Shown: piece after piece, positions 24,660 through 34,194 of the stretch
Position numbering within the stretch: position 1 is the stretch's first letter
Layout: each line of letters opens with the position of its first letter
Assembly: GCA_043783625.1 (NCBI GenBank)
Contig: JAYVZE010000207.1
Coordinates: forward strand, 1-64,000
Origin: JAFDVL01 sp043783625
Lineage (GTDB): Bacteria; Acidobacteriota; Blastocatellia; RBC074
Length of the DNA stretch: 64,000 bases
Reading direction: 5' to 3'
Program-made: the position numbers and the translations under genes
The notes under the pieces: generated by a model
Seen by the model: only the letters and a program-made list of their open reading frames with translations
Told to the model about the DNA's origin: nothing
The model's database searches: none

Positions 24660-25172
24660 TTAACCCTGTCCAGAATATTCTTCTTTTAGTTCAATATAAG
24701 CCTGCCAGAAATGGTCGAGTTGTTTCACTTCGGCGTCGGAAAGAGTTTTCTTGATGACGCCGGGAACGCCTACTACCATTGATCGCGGGGGCACTTTCAT
24801 TCCGGGCGGAACGACGGCTCCGGCGGCGATGATGGATTCGGCTCCGATGACTGCGCCGTCTAAAATTACTGATCCCATCCCAATCAAACAACGGTCTTCA
24901 ATCGTGCAGCCGTGGATGACTGCGCTGTGTCCGACAGTCACGTAATTGCCAATCGTAGTCGTCGCAAATCCGCCTGTGACATGCACCATGCTGAGGTCTT
25001 GAATATTGGTGTGATGACCAATCGTGATCTTGTCAGCGTCTCCGCGAATGACGGTGCCGAACCAGACGGAGGAATGTTCGCCAATCGTGACATCGCCAAT
25101 GACAGTAGCGTTGTCAGCGATGAAGCAATGTTCGGCGATGGTTGGTGTAATGTTGCGAAATTTTCGGATCAT
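24660..25172 (-). CDS. Gamma-carbonic anhydrase family protein
   Basis: A 170-residue left-handed beta-helix protein with repeated hexapeptides (ATVIGDVTIGEHSSVWFGTVIRGD). The three zinc-binding histidines are visible at MVHVTG and VTVGHSAVIHGC. Ends with the usual C-terminal helix LDHFWQAYIELKEEYS. Members hydrate CO2 or have unknown activities. Last gene of the ppa-abrB-doc-atuA group, 39 bp after atuA. Confidence 0.93.
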   Translation of the reverse strand: MIRKFRNITPTIAEHCFIADNATVIGDVTIGEHSSVWFGTVIRGDADKITIGHHTNIQDLSMVHVTGGFATTTIGNYVTVGHSAVIHGCTIEDRCLIGMGSVILDGAVIGAESIIAAGAVVPPGMKVPPRSMVVGVPGVIKKTLSDAEVKQLDHFWQAYIELKEEYSGQG

Positions 25173-25211
25173 ATAGCGGTAGATATTTCTTTGCTCTGCG
25201 TCTTAGTTTTC

Positions 25212-26573
25212 TCAAGAGCTTATAACTTCGACGATAGGTGCGACTTCTGATTTTGGAATCAGGGCGGGCCAATACGCGACGATTTCTTCCACTTTGGGAC
25301 GACCTCCGGCGAAGCCTGTGACTGTCGGAGGTCCGTTCAGAACCAATGGTGCAAGCTCTTTGGTGAAGCGTTCAATGTCGCTTTTGGATTGCCCGCGCAC
25401 TCCGATTCTAAAGGCTACTTCTGCTAAATCGGCAGATGGTTCGCCGGATAATGCAGCTCCGTGGCAGGCATTGACGCCGACGATTTCGGTCAGAGTTTCT
25501 TCAAAGTGTAAGCCTAAATTTTCCAGCCGTTTTCTCATGATTGCATCAGCGGCTTGGGCTTTTTTGTAGGCGTCAGGCCAGGAATAGACTAATGATCCGA
25601 CGGCTTTGAAACCGGAAGAATAACTAATCGAAACTTTATAAAATTCAGTTTCAGGCAAGCCTTTAATGCTATGAAATTTTACGCGATTTTCGCCGTCTTG
25701 TTCGAGTTGAATGGTCGTGAAATCGGCTACGCAATCAGGTGTGATGTAACATTTCGGATCGCCCATTTCGTACACCAATTGCTCCTTAATTCCGGCCACG
25801 TTGATGCGTCCTCCAGTGTTAGCGTGTTTGGTGATGACGAAGGTTCCGTCTTCATACGCTTCGACAATCGGGTAGCCGATATTCGCCAGATCAGGAATGC
25901 TTTCCCAATCAAGCTGGCAGTTGCCGCCGGAGCTTTGCGCACCGCATTCGATGGTGTGTCCGGCGATGGTTCCCGCCGCGATTTTGTCCCAATCGTTCAC
26001 GTTCCAACCAAATTCATAAATCATCGGAGCGAGCGTCAACCCAGTATCTGTGCAGCGTCCCGTGATGATGATTTGTGCGCCCTGGTTGAGGGCTTCGACG
26101 ATGGGCGCGGCTCCAAAATAAATGTTGGCACTTTGAATGTTTGGTCGTACGGATGACAGCGGCTCACCCGTATCCATGCTGTTGAGTTCGATGCCGCGTC
26201 CGATGAAATCATCCAGCCGATCCATGATGTCATCGCCTGCGACAATGGCTACTTTGACGTTGAGATTTAATTTGCGTGCGACAGCGATGACGGCTTCGGC
26301 GCAACCGCGTGGATTGACTCCGCCAGCGTTGGCGATGACTTTGATATTGCGCTCGACACAGGCGGGAAGGATGCGCTCCATCAACGGCACAAAATCACGG
26401 GCGTAACCTGCCAACGGATCACGTGCCTTTTGCTTTTGCATAATAGACATCGTGACTTCCGCGAGGTAATCCAGCATGAGATAATCAATGTCTCCGCCGT
26501 TGACCTGATTGACGGGAGCTTCAAGCGAATCTCCCCAAAAGCCTTGTCCTGCTGCAATGCGAATTGTTTTCAT
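25212..26573 (-). CDS. AtuA-family protein (DUF1446, acyclic terpene utilisation-like)
   Basis: A 453-residue DUF1446 protein: IRIAAGQGFWGDSLEAP at the N-terminus, YLAEVTMSIMQKQKARDPLAGYARDF, IKVIANAGGVNPRGCAEAV, IIITGRCTDTGLTLAPMIYEFGW and GAQSSGGNCQL. Family members take part in acyclic terpene or related acyl-CoA degradation in some bacteria; in most the reaction is unknown. The start at 26573 makes an ATGA overlap with the doc stop. The partner small subunit (AtuA C-terminal-like) usually found next door is not present here. Confidence 0.88.
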   Translation of the reverse strand: MKTIRIAAGQGFWGDSLEAPVNQVNGGDIDYLMLDYLAEVTMSIMQKQKARDPLAGYARDFVPLMERILPACVERNIKVIANAGGVNPRGCAEAVIAVARKLNLNVKVAIVAGDDIMDRLDDFIGRGIELNSMDTGEPLSSVRPNIQSANIYFGAAPIVEALNQGAQIIITGRCTDTGLTLAPMIYEFGWNVNDWDKIAAGTIAGHTIECGAQSSGGNCQLDWESIPDLANIGYPIVEAYEDGTFVITKHANTGGRINVAGIKEQLVYEMGDPKCYITPDCVADFTTIQLEQDGENRVKFHSIKGLPETEFYKVSISYSSGFKAVGSLVYSWPDAYKKAQAADAIMRKRLENLGLHFEETLTEIVGVNACHGAALSGEPSADLAEVAFRIGVRGQSKSDIERFTKELAPLVLNGPPTVTGFAGGRPKVEEIVAYWPALIPKSEVAPIVEVISS

Positions 26574-26962
26574 GATAGTACCGATGATCGGAAAGTGCGG
26601 GACTGAAACCACATTTCAATTTCATCAAGATTTGCTTGATCTGCCTCAATTGCAAGACTCAGTTCTATTATTTCTGCAAGTGAGGCATTAATTTCCCAGC
26701 CGTTTATGAGTAAAAAAGTTCCGGTAAGATGTATGGCAGTGCGTTTATTGCCGCCTATCCAAGGGTGATTTTTTATCAACCCGAAACATAAGGTCGCAGC
26801 TTGTCGAAAGATAGATGCGCTTTCGTAATTTTCAGCTTGAAGTGGACGCGCAAGTGCTGAATGGATTAATTCAGCAAAGGCTATGCCAAATCTTGTTTCT
26901 CCGTAAGAACGCATTAATTCAATGTGAAGAACTACTGCCTCGGAATACGAGAGATACCGCAT
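26570..26962 (-). CDS. doc: Doc-type Fic-fold toxin (death-on-curing)
   Basis: A 130-residue Fic-fold protein. The active motif reads NHPWIGGNKRTAIH (near residue 66), matching HxFx(D/A)GNKRxA of Doc proteins with Gly at the acidic position; the start RYLSYSEAVVLHIELMRSYG is typical. Doc toxins phosphorylate elongation factor Tu. It follows its AbrB-type antitoxin by 4 bp and overlaps the atuA start by 4 bp, so translation of atuA depends on it. Confidence 0.88.
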   Translation of the reverse strand: MRYLSYSEAVVLHIELMRSYGETRFGIAFAELIHSALARPLQAENYESASIFRQAATLCFGLIKNHPWIGGNKRTAIHLTGTFLLINGWEINASLAEIIELSLAIEADQANLDEIEMWFQSRTFRSSVLS

Positions 26963-26966
26963 TTAA

Positions 26967-27203
26967 CTAATCTCCAAGCCGTTTCAATTCATCGTAGACG
27001 ATACGATTTTTTTTCAGTAAGTAGTCCGAAATTTTTTTCAGTTCAGGCGAAAGTGGAGGAAGTACTTCTGTCCGAATTCCCCCTTCATGCGAAAAGAGTA
27101 ATAAGGTTGAGCCTTCTGCGACGCCAATGGATTCTGCCATTTCCTGTGGCATGTCAATGACCCATCCTTGTTCCGTTGATTTAGGTGTTAAGACTGTACT
27201 CAT
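26967..27203 (-). CDS. AbrB/MazE-type antitoxin
   Basis: A 78-residue protein with an N-terminal swapped-hairpin DNA-binding domain (LTPKSTEQGWVIDMPQEMAESIGVAEGSTLLLF) and a C-terminal helical toxin-binding tail (LKKISDYLLKKNRIVYDELKRLGD). Its start overlaps the ppa stop by ATGA. As an antitoxin that would also repress, it could influence the whole operon, including the essential ppa, if an operator lies upstream (inference). Confidence 0.82.
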   Translation of the reverse strand: MSTVLTPKSTEQGWVIDMPQEMAESIGVAEGSTLLLFSHEGGIRTEVLPPLSPELKKISDYLLKKNRIVYDELKRLGD

Positions 27204-27739
27204 ATCTCTAATTCCTGACGTTTTTGATTATACAATTCAATGCTGCGCTCAATAATATTACAAGCATCAATCCGCCCCATAAATCGTTCGACTTTAACCT
27301 TTTTATTTTCCAGTGCCTTGTAGTCTTCAAAGAAGCGTTGCACGGATTTCAGGCGATGTTCCGGTAGTTCTGAAATATCACGATAGTGCCTGTATTCAGG
27401 GTCGTCAGCGTGGACGGCAATAATTTTATCGTCTTCTTCGTTCTCGTCAATCATCTGCATGACGCCGATAGTTTTGGCGCGAATGATGCAGAGCGGTACG
27501 ACTTCGGTTTGTCCTAAAACCAGCACGTCTAACGGGTCATTATCGTCGCAATAGGTGCGCGGCAAAAAACCGTAGTTCGCGGGATAGTGGACAGCACTGA
27601 AAAGCACACGATCTACGCGCAGCAATCCGGTCACTTTATCCATTTCATATTTGACGTTGGAGCCAATCGGGATTTCGATCACTGCATTAAAATATTCGGG
27701 ACAATCTTTGCCAAGCTCCACATCGTGCCAGGGATTCAT
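27200..27739 (-). CDS. ppa: Inorganic pyrophosphatase (class A)
   Basis: A 179-residue soluble pyrophosphatase, which splits PPi and so drives biosynthesis. Motifs: AVIEIPIGSNVKYEMDK, HYPANYGFLPRTYCDDNDPLDVLVLG (metal-binding Asp residues), and DDKIIAVHADDP with RFFEDYKALENKKVKVERF. AGGAG stands about 9 bp before the start. First gene of a tightly coupled group ppa-abrB-doc-atuA-carbonic anhydrase. Confidence 0.97.
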   Translation of the reverse strand: MNPWHDVELGKDCPEYFNAVIEIPIGSNVKYEMDKVTGLLRVDRVLFSAVHYPANYGFLPRTYCDDNDPLDVLVLGQTEVVPLCIIRAKTIGVMQMIDENEEDDKIIAVHADDPEYRHYRDISELPEHRLKSVQRFFEDYKALENKKVKVERFMGRIDACNIIERSIELYNQKRQELEI

Positions 27740-27752
27740 TCATTACTCCTCA

Positions 27753-27859
27753 AGAAGGTTCGCAGTTCGCAGTAAAGAAGTTCGCGGTAACTTGATGACG
27801 ACTTTTCTTGCTGCGAACTGTTTTTACTGCGAACCGCGAACTGTCAACTGCGAACTTCT
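27753..27859. repeat. Inverted repeat between ppa and sixA
   Basis: Built of GTTCGCAGTTCGCAGTAAA units; the left part (27753-27795) pairs with the right part (27820-27859) over about 35 bp with gaps. The right end enters sixA and encodes its last residues and stop (EVRS, TGA). Confidence 0.8.
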
Positions 27860-28365
27860 ATTAACTGTTTCGGCGTCATCATCCACCTCATTATACCGTT
27901 TGCACGGGGCGGCAAGCCAGCTATTTCAATCGAACAGAGCGTACCTTTTTTAAATTCAAAATGGGTATTCATTTCGCCCGTCAATAAGATCGAAGCCATT
28001 TCTGACATATCGGGCATGTGACCGACGATCAAGGCCTTTTCAAAATCGTAGGCTCCGATGTCAATGAAGACTTGCGGCTTACGATACGGCGGCTGCGCGA
28101 ACGGTTTTCCGGCTGCAAGATTTTCAATCGTGATGATGTTGTCGGCATCAAATTTGTACACTTCGGCGACGGCCTGTGCCGTTTGCTGCGTTCGCAAATA
28201 AGGGCTGGTAAAAATCTTGTCGAACTCAATGCCGAGCTTTTGCATGCCACGCGCTTCGTCGCGCATCTTTTTCCATCCTTCTTTGGTCAACGGACGCTCG
28301 GCGTCGCGTGTCATTCCTGCGCTGAAATCGGCTGCGATGCCGTGTCGTAATAAATACAAATGCAT
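27844..28365 (-). CDS. sixA: SixA-type histidine phosphatase
   Basis: A 173-residue histidine-phosphatase-family protein with the catalytic MHLYLLRHGIAADF, the IFTSPYLRTQQTAQAVAEVY segment and the second His in ALIVGHMPDMSEMAS. The order and length match SixA, which removes phosphate from the histidine of HPt proteins or NPr. It starts one base after the stop of the DUF3999 gene. Its C-terminal residues come from a palindromic repeat. Confidence 0.88.
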   Translation of the reverse strand: MHLYLLRHGIAADFSAGMTRDAERPLTKEGWKKMRDEARGMQKLGIEFDKIFTSPYLRTQQTAQAVAEVYKFDADNIITIENLAAGKPFAQPPYRKPQVFIDIGAYDFEKALIVGHMPDMSEMASILLTGEMNTHFEFKKGTLCSIEIAGLPPRANGIMRWMMTPKQLIEVRS

Positions 28366-28366
28366 A

Positions 28367-29641
28367 TCAGTTGTTAGTATTCATCTTCGCCAGACGATAA
28401 ATCAAGGTTCCAAGAAATCCGACAGCGACGACAATTACTACCCATAACCAGAGAGGATTTCGCGGCTTGTTGCTGGCTTTGACTTCTGATGTTAGCTCCA
28501 ATTTTGTTTCATTGCCAAGCCGGAGTTTCGTCAGATTGGTAGTTTTCAAATACGCCGAAAGTTGCGCCAGATCATACTGCGGAGCCAACGCTTTTTCGTT
28601 GCCGTACATCAGCTTGTAGCTTCTACCTGCTTCACGTTTGAAAAGCAACAGGCGCGGGTAGCCGCTGACTTTAACGCCCCGGATTTTCAACGGTTGATCG
28701 TCATAATTATAAATTTTTATCCGCAAGAAACCAGCTTGCGCTTCGGGATAATCAATCGTCAAATTCCGCGCATGGACGCGATCAATGTTGATGTCGAAGA
28801 TGTTGTTGGAGCCAATACTGCCACAGCGCAAGTCCTTGTTTTCCGGTGTCGAAATGCATTGCTCGATTTCGACACGGCGATGAAAATTTGTATTTTCAGT
28901 AATGATCTCAATTTGAGAACTTGGGATTTTTAAATGATCGAATTTAAGTGTGACAATCGAAGCGCGAAGTTTTGCATCCTGCGTCTGAGAAATTATTTCA
29001 GTAGTTAATAAGCGAAGGGGATTTGTTACTTGTTCCGTCGGGAATAATTCGATTGCAGAGATGTTCAGCGGTGTCTCATTTTTATCAAAAATCGTAACGC
29101 GCAAATAACGATAAGAACTTGCCGTGAAGTTCACTTTTAACGACTGCGCCATTTCATCGCGGCTGAAATCCATCACATAGCCGTCATCACGCAACATCGC
29201 CCAGACCCCGTTATTACTGCCTTCGACCGTGACGCGCCGTGAAAAATTTCTGGAGTCCGTTGCAATCTGAAGACCGTTGTAATTGTTATTTTCCCCGGCA
29301 TCTACCGTGTAAATCGAACGACCATTTTCGGTTTGATGATTGATGATTTTTGCCTGAATTGGTGTGCGAGCTTCTGACGAAATTTGCTGTACGAGGGAAG
29401 CGACTTCGATGCCACGATCATCCAGGACGCGCAAATCATTGAGAGAAGTGGAAGCGTGTTCATAGACTTGCCCGTCTAATTCAACGGTTGCATATTCGCC
29501 TGAAGCTTCTGGATTTGGCACAATGATTTCACGCGAATATGCCCATTTTCCGGGCGTGAAATCCGCCGCCGCAAAAAATGGTAAGCCACATAATACAAGA
29601 GCGAATCCAATGATTCCGATGATGAGTGATCGTTTATTCAT
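28367..29641 (-). CDS. DUF3999 family exported membrane-anchored protein
   Basis: A 424-residue protein: signal peptide or N-terminal helix (about 5-26), a large extracytoplasmic part with repeated discoidin-like motifs (TASSYRYLRVTIFDKNETPL and AGFLRIKIYNYDDQPLKI), and a C-terminal membrane helix (NPLWLWVVIVVAVGFLGTLI) with a short basic tail. DUF3999 genes are habitually next to DUF2339 genes, as here; the pair is thought to act in the envelope but has no proven role. Start at 29641 chosen over a TTG two codons earlier. Confidence 0.85.
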   Translation of the reverse strand: MNKRSLIIGIIGFALVLCGLPFFAAADFTPGKWAYSREIIVPNPEASGEYATVELDGQVYEHASTSLNDLRVLDDRGIEVASLVQQISSEARTPIQAKIINHQTENGRSIYTVDAGENNNYNGLQIATDSRNFSRRVTVEGSNNGVWAMLRDDGYVMDFSRDEMAQSLKVNFTASSYRYLRVTIFDKNETPLNISAIELFPTEQVTNPLRLLTTEIISQTQDAKLRASIVTLKFDHLKIPSSQIEIITENTNFHRRVEIEQCISTPENKDLRCGSIGSNNIFDINIDRVHARNLTIDYPEAQAGFLRIKIYNYDDQPLKIRGVKVSGYPRLLLFKREAGRSYKLMYGNEKALAPQYDLAQLSAYLKTTNLTKLRLGNETKLELTSEVKASNKPRNPLWLWVVIVVAVGFLGTLIYRLAKMNTNN

Positions 29642-29690
29642 GACCAAAAAAATAAATTTCTTTCAATCCATTTTCGCCGCCTCGCGGCGC

Positions 29691-29766
29691 GGTACAGTAC
29701 GAGGAGCGGTAGCAACTTGGTAAATGCGACGAGTTACCAAGTCGCTACCGCTCCTCGTACTGTACC
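29691..29766. repeat. 33-bp inverted repeat at DUF2339 gene 3' end
   Basis: Arms 29691-29723 and 29734-29766 pair with a single mismatch over 33 bp, loop 10 nt. The right arm enters the DUF2339 gene and encodes its C-terminal VQYEER and the stop TAG. Confidence 0.93.
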
Positions 29767-32138
29767 GATTCATTCTTTTTCTGCCAGCGTTGATAGAGGA
29801 ACGAAACTCCTAATAAAATTGCGCCCAGCACGATAAACGAGATGATGCGATAAATTTTATCCAGTGAGGATAAATCCAACAGAAATACCTTGAGCGTCGT
29901 CACAGCCAATAAAATCAAACCCATCAAGCGCAACAGCTTTCGTGATCGAACGAGTCCGGCGACCAGCATCGCACCGCCGTAAAGCATCCAGATGATCGAA
30001 AGCGACAGCCGCTGCGATAAAATATAATCGCGCATCCCTTCGATAACCGCCGGATTTCGCGAGGGAGAATAATATCCCGAAGCTTCAAGCGTGAGTGCCG
30101 CCACCGCAAAAACATTCGCTCCAACGGTCAGAATGTGATAGGCAACATTCGTTTCCTGCGGGTCAAGTCCATCGCTCTTTCTGGAATAAAAATATCGCCC
30201 GATGAAAAGAGCTGCGACCAGAGCTGCGAAGGCAAAAAATGTTTTATTGAAAAATAATGTATGGCTTGGGTCATTAAAGTACGGCGCGTTTACTGCAATC
30301 AATTTGACGGTAGCTAAGGTCAGCAAAGCGAATCCGCCAAAGCGCATCCAGGCATTTTTGCGAATCACACCAAGACATAATGCGGCTCCCGCGTAAAGCG
30401 TGAAGAGTAACGAAAGCACCAACTGCTTGGACTCTTCAATCGGAGTGTTATGGGCATCAATGCGAGTCCATTCCGTCAGGGAGGATTCTGCCGTGGTAAG
30501 TTCGTCATAATTCTTAACTAACTTCTGTTGCTCAAAGAAATCATTAATGTCCATTGATAAAAAGAGAATTATCAGAACATTGGCAGCGGCCAGGAAAATT
30601 GAGCGCAGCGTTTTAGATTCAGCCTCATCATTTTCTTTTCTGGAATGCAGCCACGCCGCCGCTACTAACGCAATAATCAATGCCAGTGCGGAGAAAGCTC
30701 GACGATTGAGCAGCGGCGTAAAATTATTTCCAGCAAGATGACCAAAATCGCTGGCATCAAACATCAGCCAATGCACCGCTGCAATGGTGAAGATGAGAAG
30801 TGCGGCACGAAACGTGGTGCGGTCTTTGGCTTGCAGCCCGATCCACGTCAGAATTATGCCTTCAATCGCCCACGCCATTGTGACCCAATGCTGATCGAAT
30901 TGAATCGGAATCGCTAAGGTCAAAAACAAACTCGCCAGTCCGAGAAAAGTCAGGATCAGGAATTTATCTTGTCCGTCACGGCTGTAAGTCAGATAACCCA
31001 AGCCCAGATAAAAGGCGGAGAGAACTACCGCGAACAAGCCAAGATACGGATGATATTGTGGCGATAATAATCCGTAACTCGCACCGAAATACATAAACGC
31101 ATTCGAGAAAATCAGCGAGATTTCCGGGTACTGAATCGGGCGGCGATGAATAACGTTATGAAACACCGCGAGCAGTGCGAAAATTACAAATAGTACCGTG
31201 AAGAAAAAGATAGTCGTACCTAATTTTTCCGGTCGGTACCATTCGAGATACCACGCCGCACTCATCAGCACAGTTGCGCCGTACGTCAAATAATTCAGGA
31301 TGCGCCATTGCTTGAAATACGCGACAGCCAACACGCCAAGATTGAGCAATGTGATATAGCTGAACAATCCAATCTGATTGTCTACGCCGGTCGAAAGCAT
31401 CACGGGAGTGAGGAACCCGCCGATGATTCCAAGGATCGCAATGGCGATGGCATTGTAACGCGCAGCCAATAAAACCGAAGTCGCCGTGACCATTGCCATC
31501 AAAGCGAAAGCAGGGAATTGTCCGATGATTCCGTAGCGAGCAAACGCCGCGAAAAATGTCAGATACAAAATCGCAATGCCGCCGCCGGAAAGTCCTTGCG
31601 CATAATGTTTGTAATCAAACGAACGAAGTTTTTCTCCGCCAATCAGAAAGCCAATGCCGATGAAGACGCCGAGCGCGACACGTCCGGTTGGCCCAATCCA
31701 TTCGCGTTCGAAGGCGAGTTTTAAGAAAAATCCAATGCCAATGACGATGGACAAAATCCCAATTCGATTGAACCAATTCGCGCCGATCAATGATTCAACA
31801 TTGACACCTTTAAGACTGGACGTAGGTTTTTCCTGTGGCAGAAATTGCGGAGCTTTCGGTTCAATTGAGGAATCATTTGGCTCAATGTTTATGGGGCTTG
31901 GGCTAATTCCTTCAACTTTTGGAAGAGGTGTTTCCCGGATTACTGGAACGGATAAAATTTCAGGTGGAGCCGCAACTGGTTCAGGCTTAACCGGAGCGGG
32001 AGCTTGATATTTTTGTGCGAGTCCGAGGCGTTCCTCAATGGTGTAAATGCGCTGTGTTTGTTCGCGCAAATGCTGCTCAATAAAATTCAGCCGTTGCCAT
32101 AACTGTTGGTTCGTTGGTTGCGATGGATCGTCATTCAT
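29745..32138 (-). CDS. DUF2339 family polytopic membrane protein
   Basis: A 797-residue protein with an N-terminal coiled coil (LWQRLNFIEQHLREQTQRIYTIEERLG), a proline-rich linker (about 50-110) and then roughly 18-20 hydrophobic segments. NWFNRIGILSIVIGIGFFLKLAFE and the GRVALGVFIGIGFLIGGEKL stretch are the DUF2339 signature. Function unknown; forms the usual pair with the downstream DUF3999 gene. GAGGAATA precedes the start. The last six residues derive from a palindromic repeat. Confidence 0.9.
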   Translation of the reverse strand: MNDDPSQPTNQQLWQRLNFIEQHLREQTQRIYTIEERLGLAQKYQAPAPVKPEPVAAPPEILSVPVIRETPLPKVEGISPSPINIEPNDSSIEPKAPQFLPQEKPTSSLKGVNVESLIGANWFNRIGILSIVIGIGFFLKLAFEREWIGPTGRVALGVFIGIGFLIGGEKLRSFDYKHYAQGLSGGGIAILYLTFFAAFARYGIIGQFPAFALMAMVTATSVLLAARYNAIAIAILGIIGGFLTPVMLSTGVDNQIGLFSYITLLNLGVLAVAYFKQWRILNYLTYGATVLMSAAWYLEWYRPEKLGTTIFFFTVLFVIFALLAVFHNVIHRRPIQYPEISLIFSNAFMYFGASYGLLSPQYHPYLGLFAVVLSAFYLGLGYLTYSRDGQDKFLILTFLGLASLFLTLAIPIQFDQHWVTMAWAIEGIILTWIGLQAKDRTTFRAALLIFTIAAVHWLMFDASDFGHLAGNNFTPLLNRRAFSALALIIALVAAAWLHSRKENDEAESKTLRSIFLAAANVLIILFLSMDINDFFEQQKLVKNYDELTTAESSLTEWTRIDAHNTPIEESKQLVLSLLFTLYAGAALCLGVIRKNAWMRFGGFALLTLATVKLIAVNAPYFNDPSHTLFFNKTFFAFAALVAALFIGRYFYSRKSDGLDPQETNVAYHILTVGANVFAVAALTLEASGYYSPSRNPAVIEGMRDYILSQRLSLSIIWMLYGGAMLVAGLVRSRKLLRLMGLILLAVTTLKVFLLDLSSLDKIYRIISFIVLGAILLGVSFLYQRWQKKNESVQYEER

Positions 32139-32229
32139 AGAAAATATTCCTCAAATCATGACTGACTATACGCTGAGTTTGGAAGGAGGAGAATGGGATT
32201 GTGACAGTTATTGTATTGCCACAAATAAA

Positions 32230-34194
32230 CTAAATCCGCTGAAACGCCTTATCAATTTCTTTGGCTGTCATCCGCAAAATAATTGGTCTGCCGTGTGGAC
32301 AGGTCGCCGGATTATTGCACTTCAATAATTCATCAATCAACCACCGCATTTTTTCCGGCGTAAGATTCATATTGATTTTAATGGCGGCGCGACAGGCTAA
32401 GCCCGCCGCGATTTCAGCGCGAATTTCATCCATCGTTAATCCGCGTCGTTCTTGCTCAATCGCTTCGAGCAGGGAAATTAATAAGGCTTTCGCAGCGTCT
32501 TGCGGAATTGCCGCCGGGATGGATTTGACCGCAATTGTACGTCCTGAAAGTTGTCCGATTTCAAATCCATTCGCTTCAAATTCTGACGAAAGTTGATCGA
32601 ATGCCGAAGCCTGCGCCGGAGTTAAATCAATCGTTTCCGGCATTAATAAACGCTGCGATTGAATTTGCTTTTGATTGAGATTGCGCCAGTGCTGCTCGAA
32701 TAAAATGCGTTCGTGCGCGATGTGCTGATCTATCAACATAAAACCTACGCGGTCAACGGCGATGATGAAGCTGTTGTGCATCTGCCCCAGCGGTTTGATG
32801 TCATCAGGAATCAACGAAAGATCGTTCGCGGGCTTGAGCGGAGAATTGGAAAAATCAGAACCCTTCGTACCTAAACATCCGATGCGTACGCCGTAGCGAA
32901 TGGGCGCAGCATCCGCCGCCGGAGCCATCGCAATTTCTGTTTCCGTTAAATTAATTCGCTGCTGTTCAAGTGGAGGCGGAGCCGATGAAATTTCAGGCTT
33001 TGTAACTTCTTCCGGCTGCGAACTGCCTGCTGCGAACTGATTCGGCGTATTCAGTGCCGCCAACATTTCTTCCCGCGAAAGTTGCGGCGGTTGATAAGCT
33101 CCGCTGGAAGGGATGCTGTTTTGACCAATAAAATCAGGTCTTTCGTGAACTTTGGGAATTGTCAGGCTGGCAGGTTCAAGATGAACCATCGGTGTCACGG
33201 CGGCTTTGGCTCCGCCGATGGAAGCTCTGATCGCATCGCGGACAGTGTCGTGAACAATCGTCGAACGGACGAAGCGCACTTCGGTTTTTGCGGGATGAAC
33301 ATTGACGTCAACTTCGTCAGGCGGCAGTTCTACAAAGAGCATCGCGGACGGATAAACTCCTGCGGGCATCATCGCGCGAAAGGCTTCGGTTAAGGCTCGC
33401 CCTAATACTTTATCCCGGACGAAGCGACCATTGACGAAAAAATATTGCGAATCGCGTGTTGTCCGTACGACCGAAGGCGACGAGACAAAACCGCTGACGC
33501 GAATCGAACCGACTTCGCCGAAGACTTCGATCAGCGCATCTACAAAATCTCCGCCGAATAATTGGTACGCGCGTTCGCGCAAAGTTTCGACCGGTGAAGC
33601 ACTGATGCTTTCGCGTCCGTTATTGGTGAGCGTGAAAGCAATTTTCGGATTCGCCAGCGCGTAGTGCGTGACTAAATTCGCGATGTGAAAGCTTTCGGTC
33701 GCTTCGGATTTGAGAAATTTCAAGCGCGCCGGAACATTGAAAAATAAACTGCGAATTTCAAATTCCGTCCCGCGAGTAAAGGCGACTTCTTTGACGTTGA
33801 GCAATTTTCCGCCATTGATTTCGACTTGTGCGCCGACGAGATCATCTTTGGTTTGCGTGAGCAATTTTACTTTGCTGACCGAAGCGATTGACGCGAGAGC
33901 TTCGCCGCGAAAACCGAGCGTGACGATTGCGCCTAAATCTTCAGCGGTTTTTATTTTGCTGGTCGCGTGTCGTTCAAAAGCGAGGATCGCATCATCACGG
34001 ATCATCCCTTCGCCATCATCAGAAATTTTTATGAGGCGACGCCCGCCAGACTCAATGTTTACGCGGATGTTTGTCGCGCCTGCGTCTAAGGAATTTTCGA
34101 GGAGTTCTTTGACGATGGAGGCGGGTCGCTCGACGACTTCTCCGGCGGCGATTTGATTGGCAAGTTGATCTGGTAGAACGCGAATTTTGGACAT
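32230..34194 (-). CDS. mutL: DNA mismatch repair protein MutL
   Basis: A 654-residue MutL. The N-terminal GHKL ATPase is complete: IAAGEVVERPASIVKELLENSLDAGA, DDGEGM, ERHATSKI and GFRGEALASIASVS. The C-terminal domain contains DQHIAHERILFEQ, a version of the DQHA(x)2E(x)4E metal site of endonuclease-type MutL (Ala replaced by Ile), plus ACRAAIKINM and CPHGRPI. Strand nicking in methyl-independent repair is therefore likely. The start at 34194 shares one base with the stop of the upstream TPR gene (TAATG). Confidence 0.96.
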   Translation of the reverse strand: MSKIRVLPDQLANQIAAGEVVERPASIVKELLENSLDAGATNIRVNIESGGRRLIKISDDGEGMIRDDAILAFERHATSKIKTAEDLGAIVTLGFRGEALASIASVSKVKLLTQTKDDLVGAQVEINGGKLLNVKEVAFTRGTEFEIRSLFFNVPARLKFLKSEATESFHIANLVTHYALANPKIAFTLTNNGRESISASPVETLRERAYQLFGGDFVDALIEVFGEVGSIRVSGFVSSPSVVRTTRDSQYFFVNGRFVRDKVLGRALTEAFRAMMPAGVYPSAMLFVELPPDEVDVNVHPAKTEVRFVRSTIVHDTVRDAIRASIGGAKAAVTPMVHLEPASLTIPKVHERPDFIGQNSIPSSGAYQPPQLSREEMLAALNTPNQFAAGSSQPEEVTKPEISSAPPPLEQQRINLTETEIAMAPAADAAPIRYGVRIGCLGTKGSDFSNSPLKPANDLSLIPDDIKPLGQMHNSFIIAVDRVGFMLIDQHIAHERILFEQHWRNLNQKQIQSQRLLMPETIDLTPAQASAFDQLSSEFEANGFEIGQLSGRTIAVKSIPAAIPQDAAKALLISLLEAIEQERRGLTMDEIRAEIAAGLACRAAIKINMNLTPEKMRWLIDELLKCNNPATCPHGRPIILRMTAKEIDKAFQRI

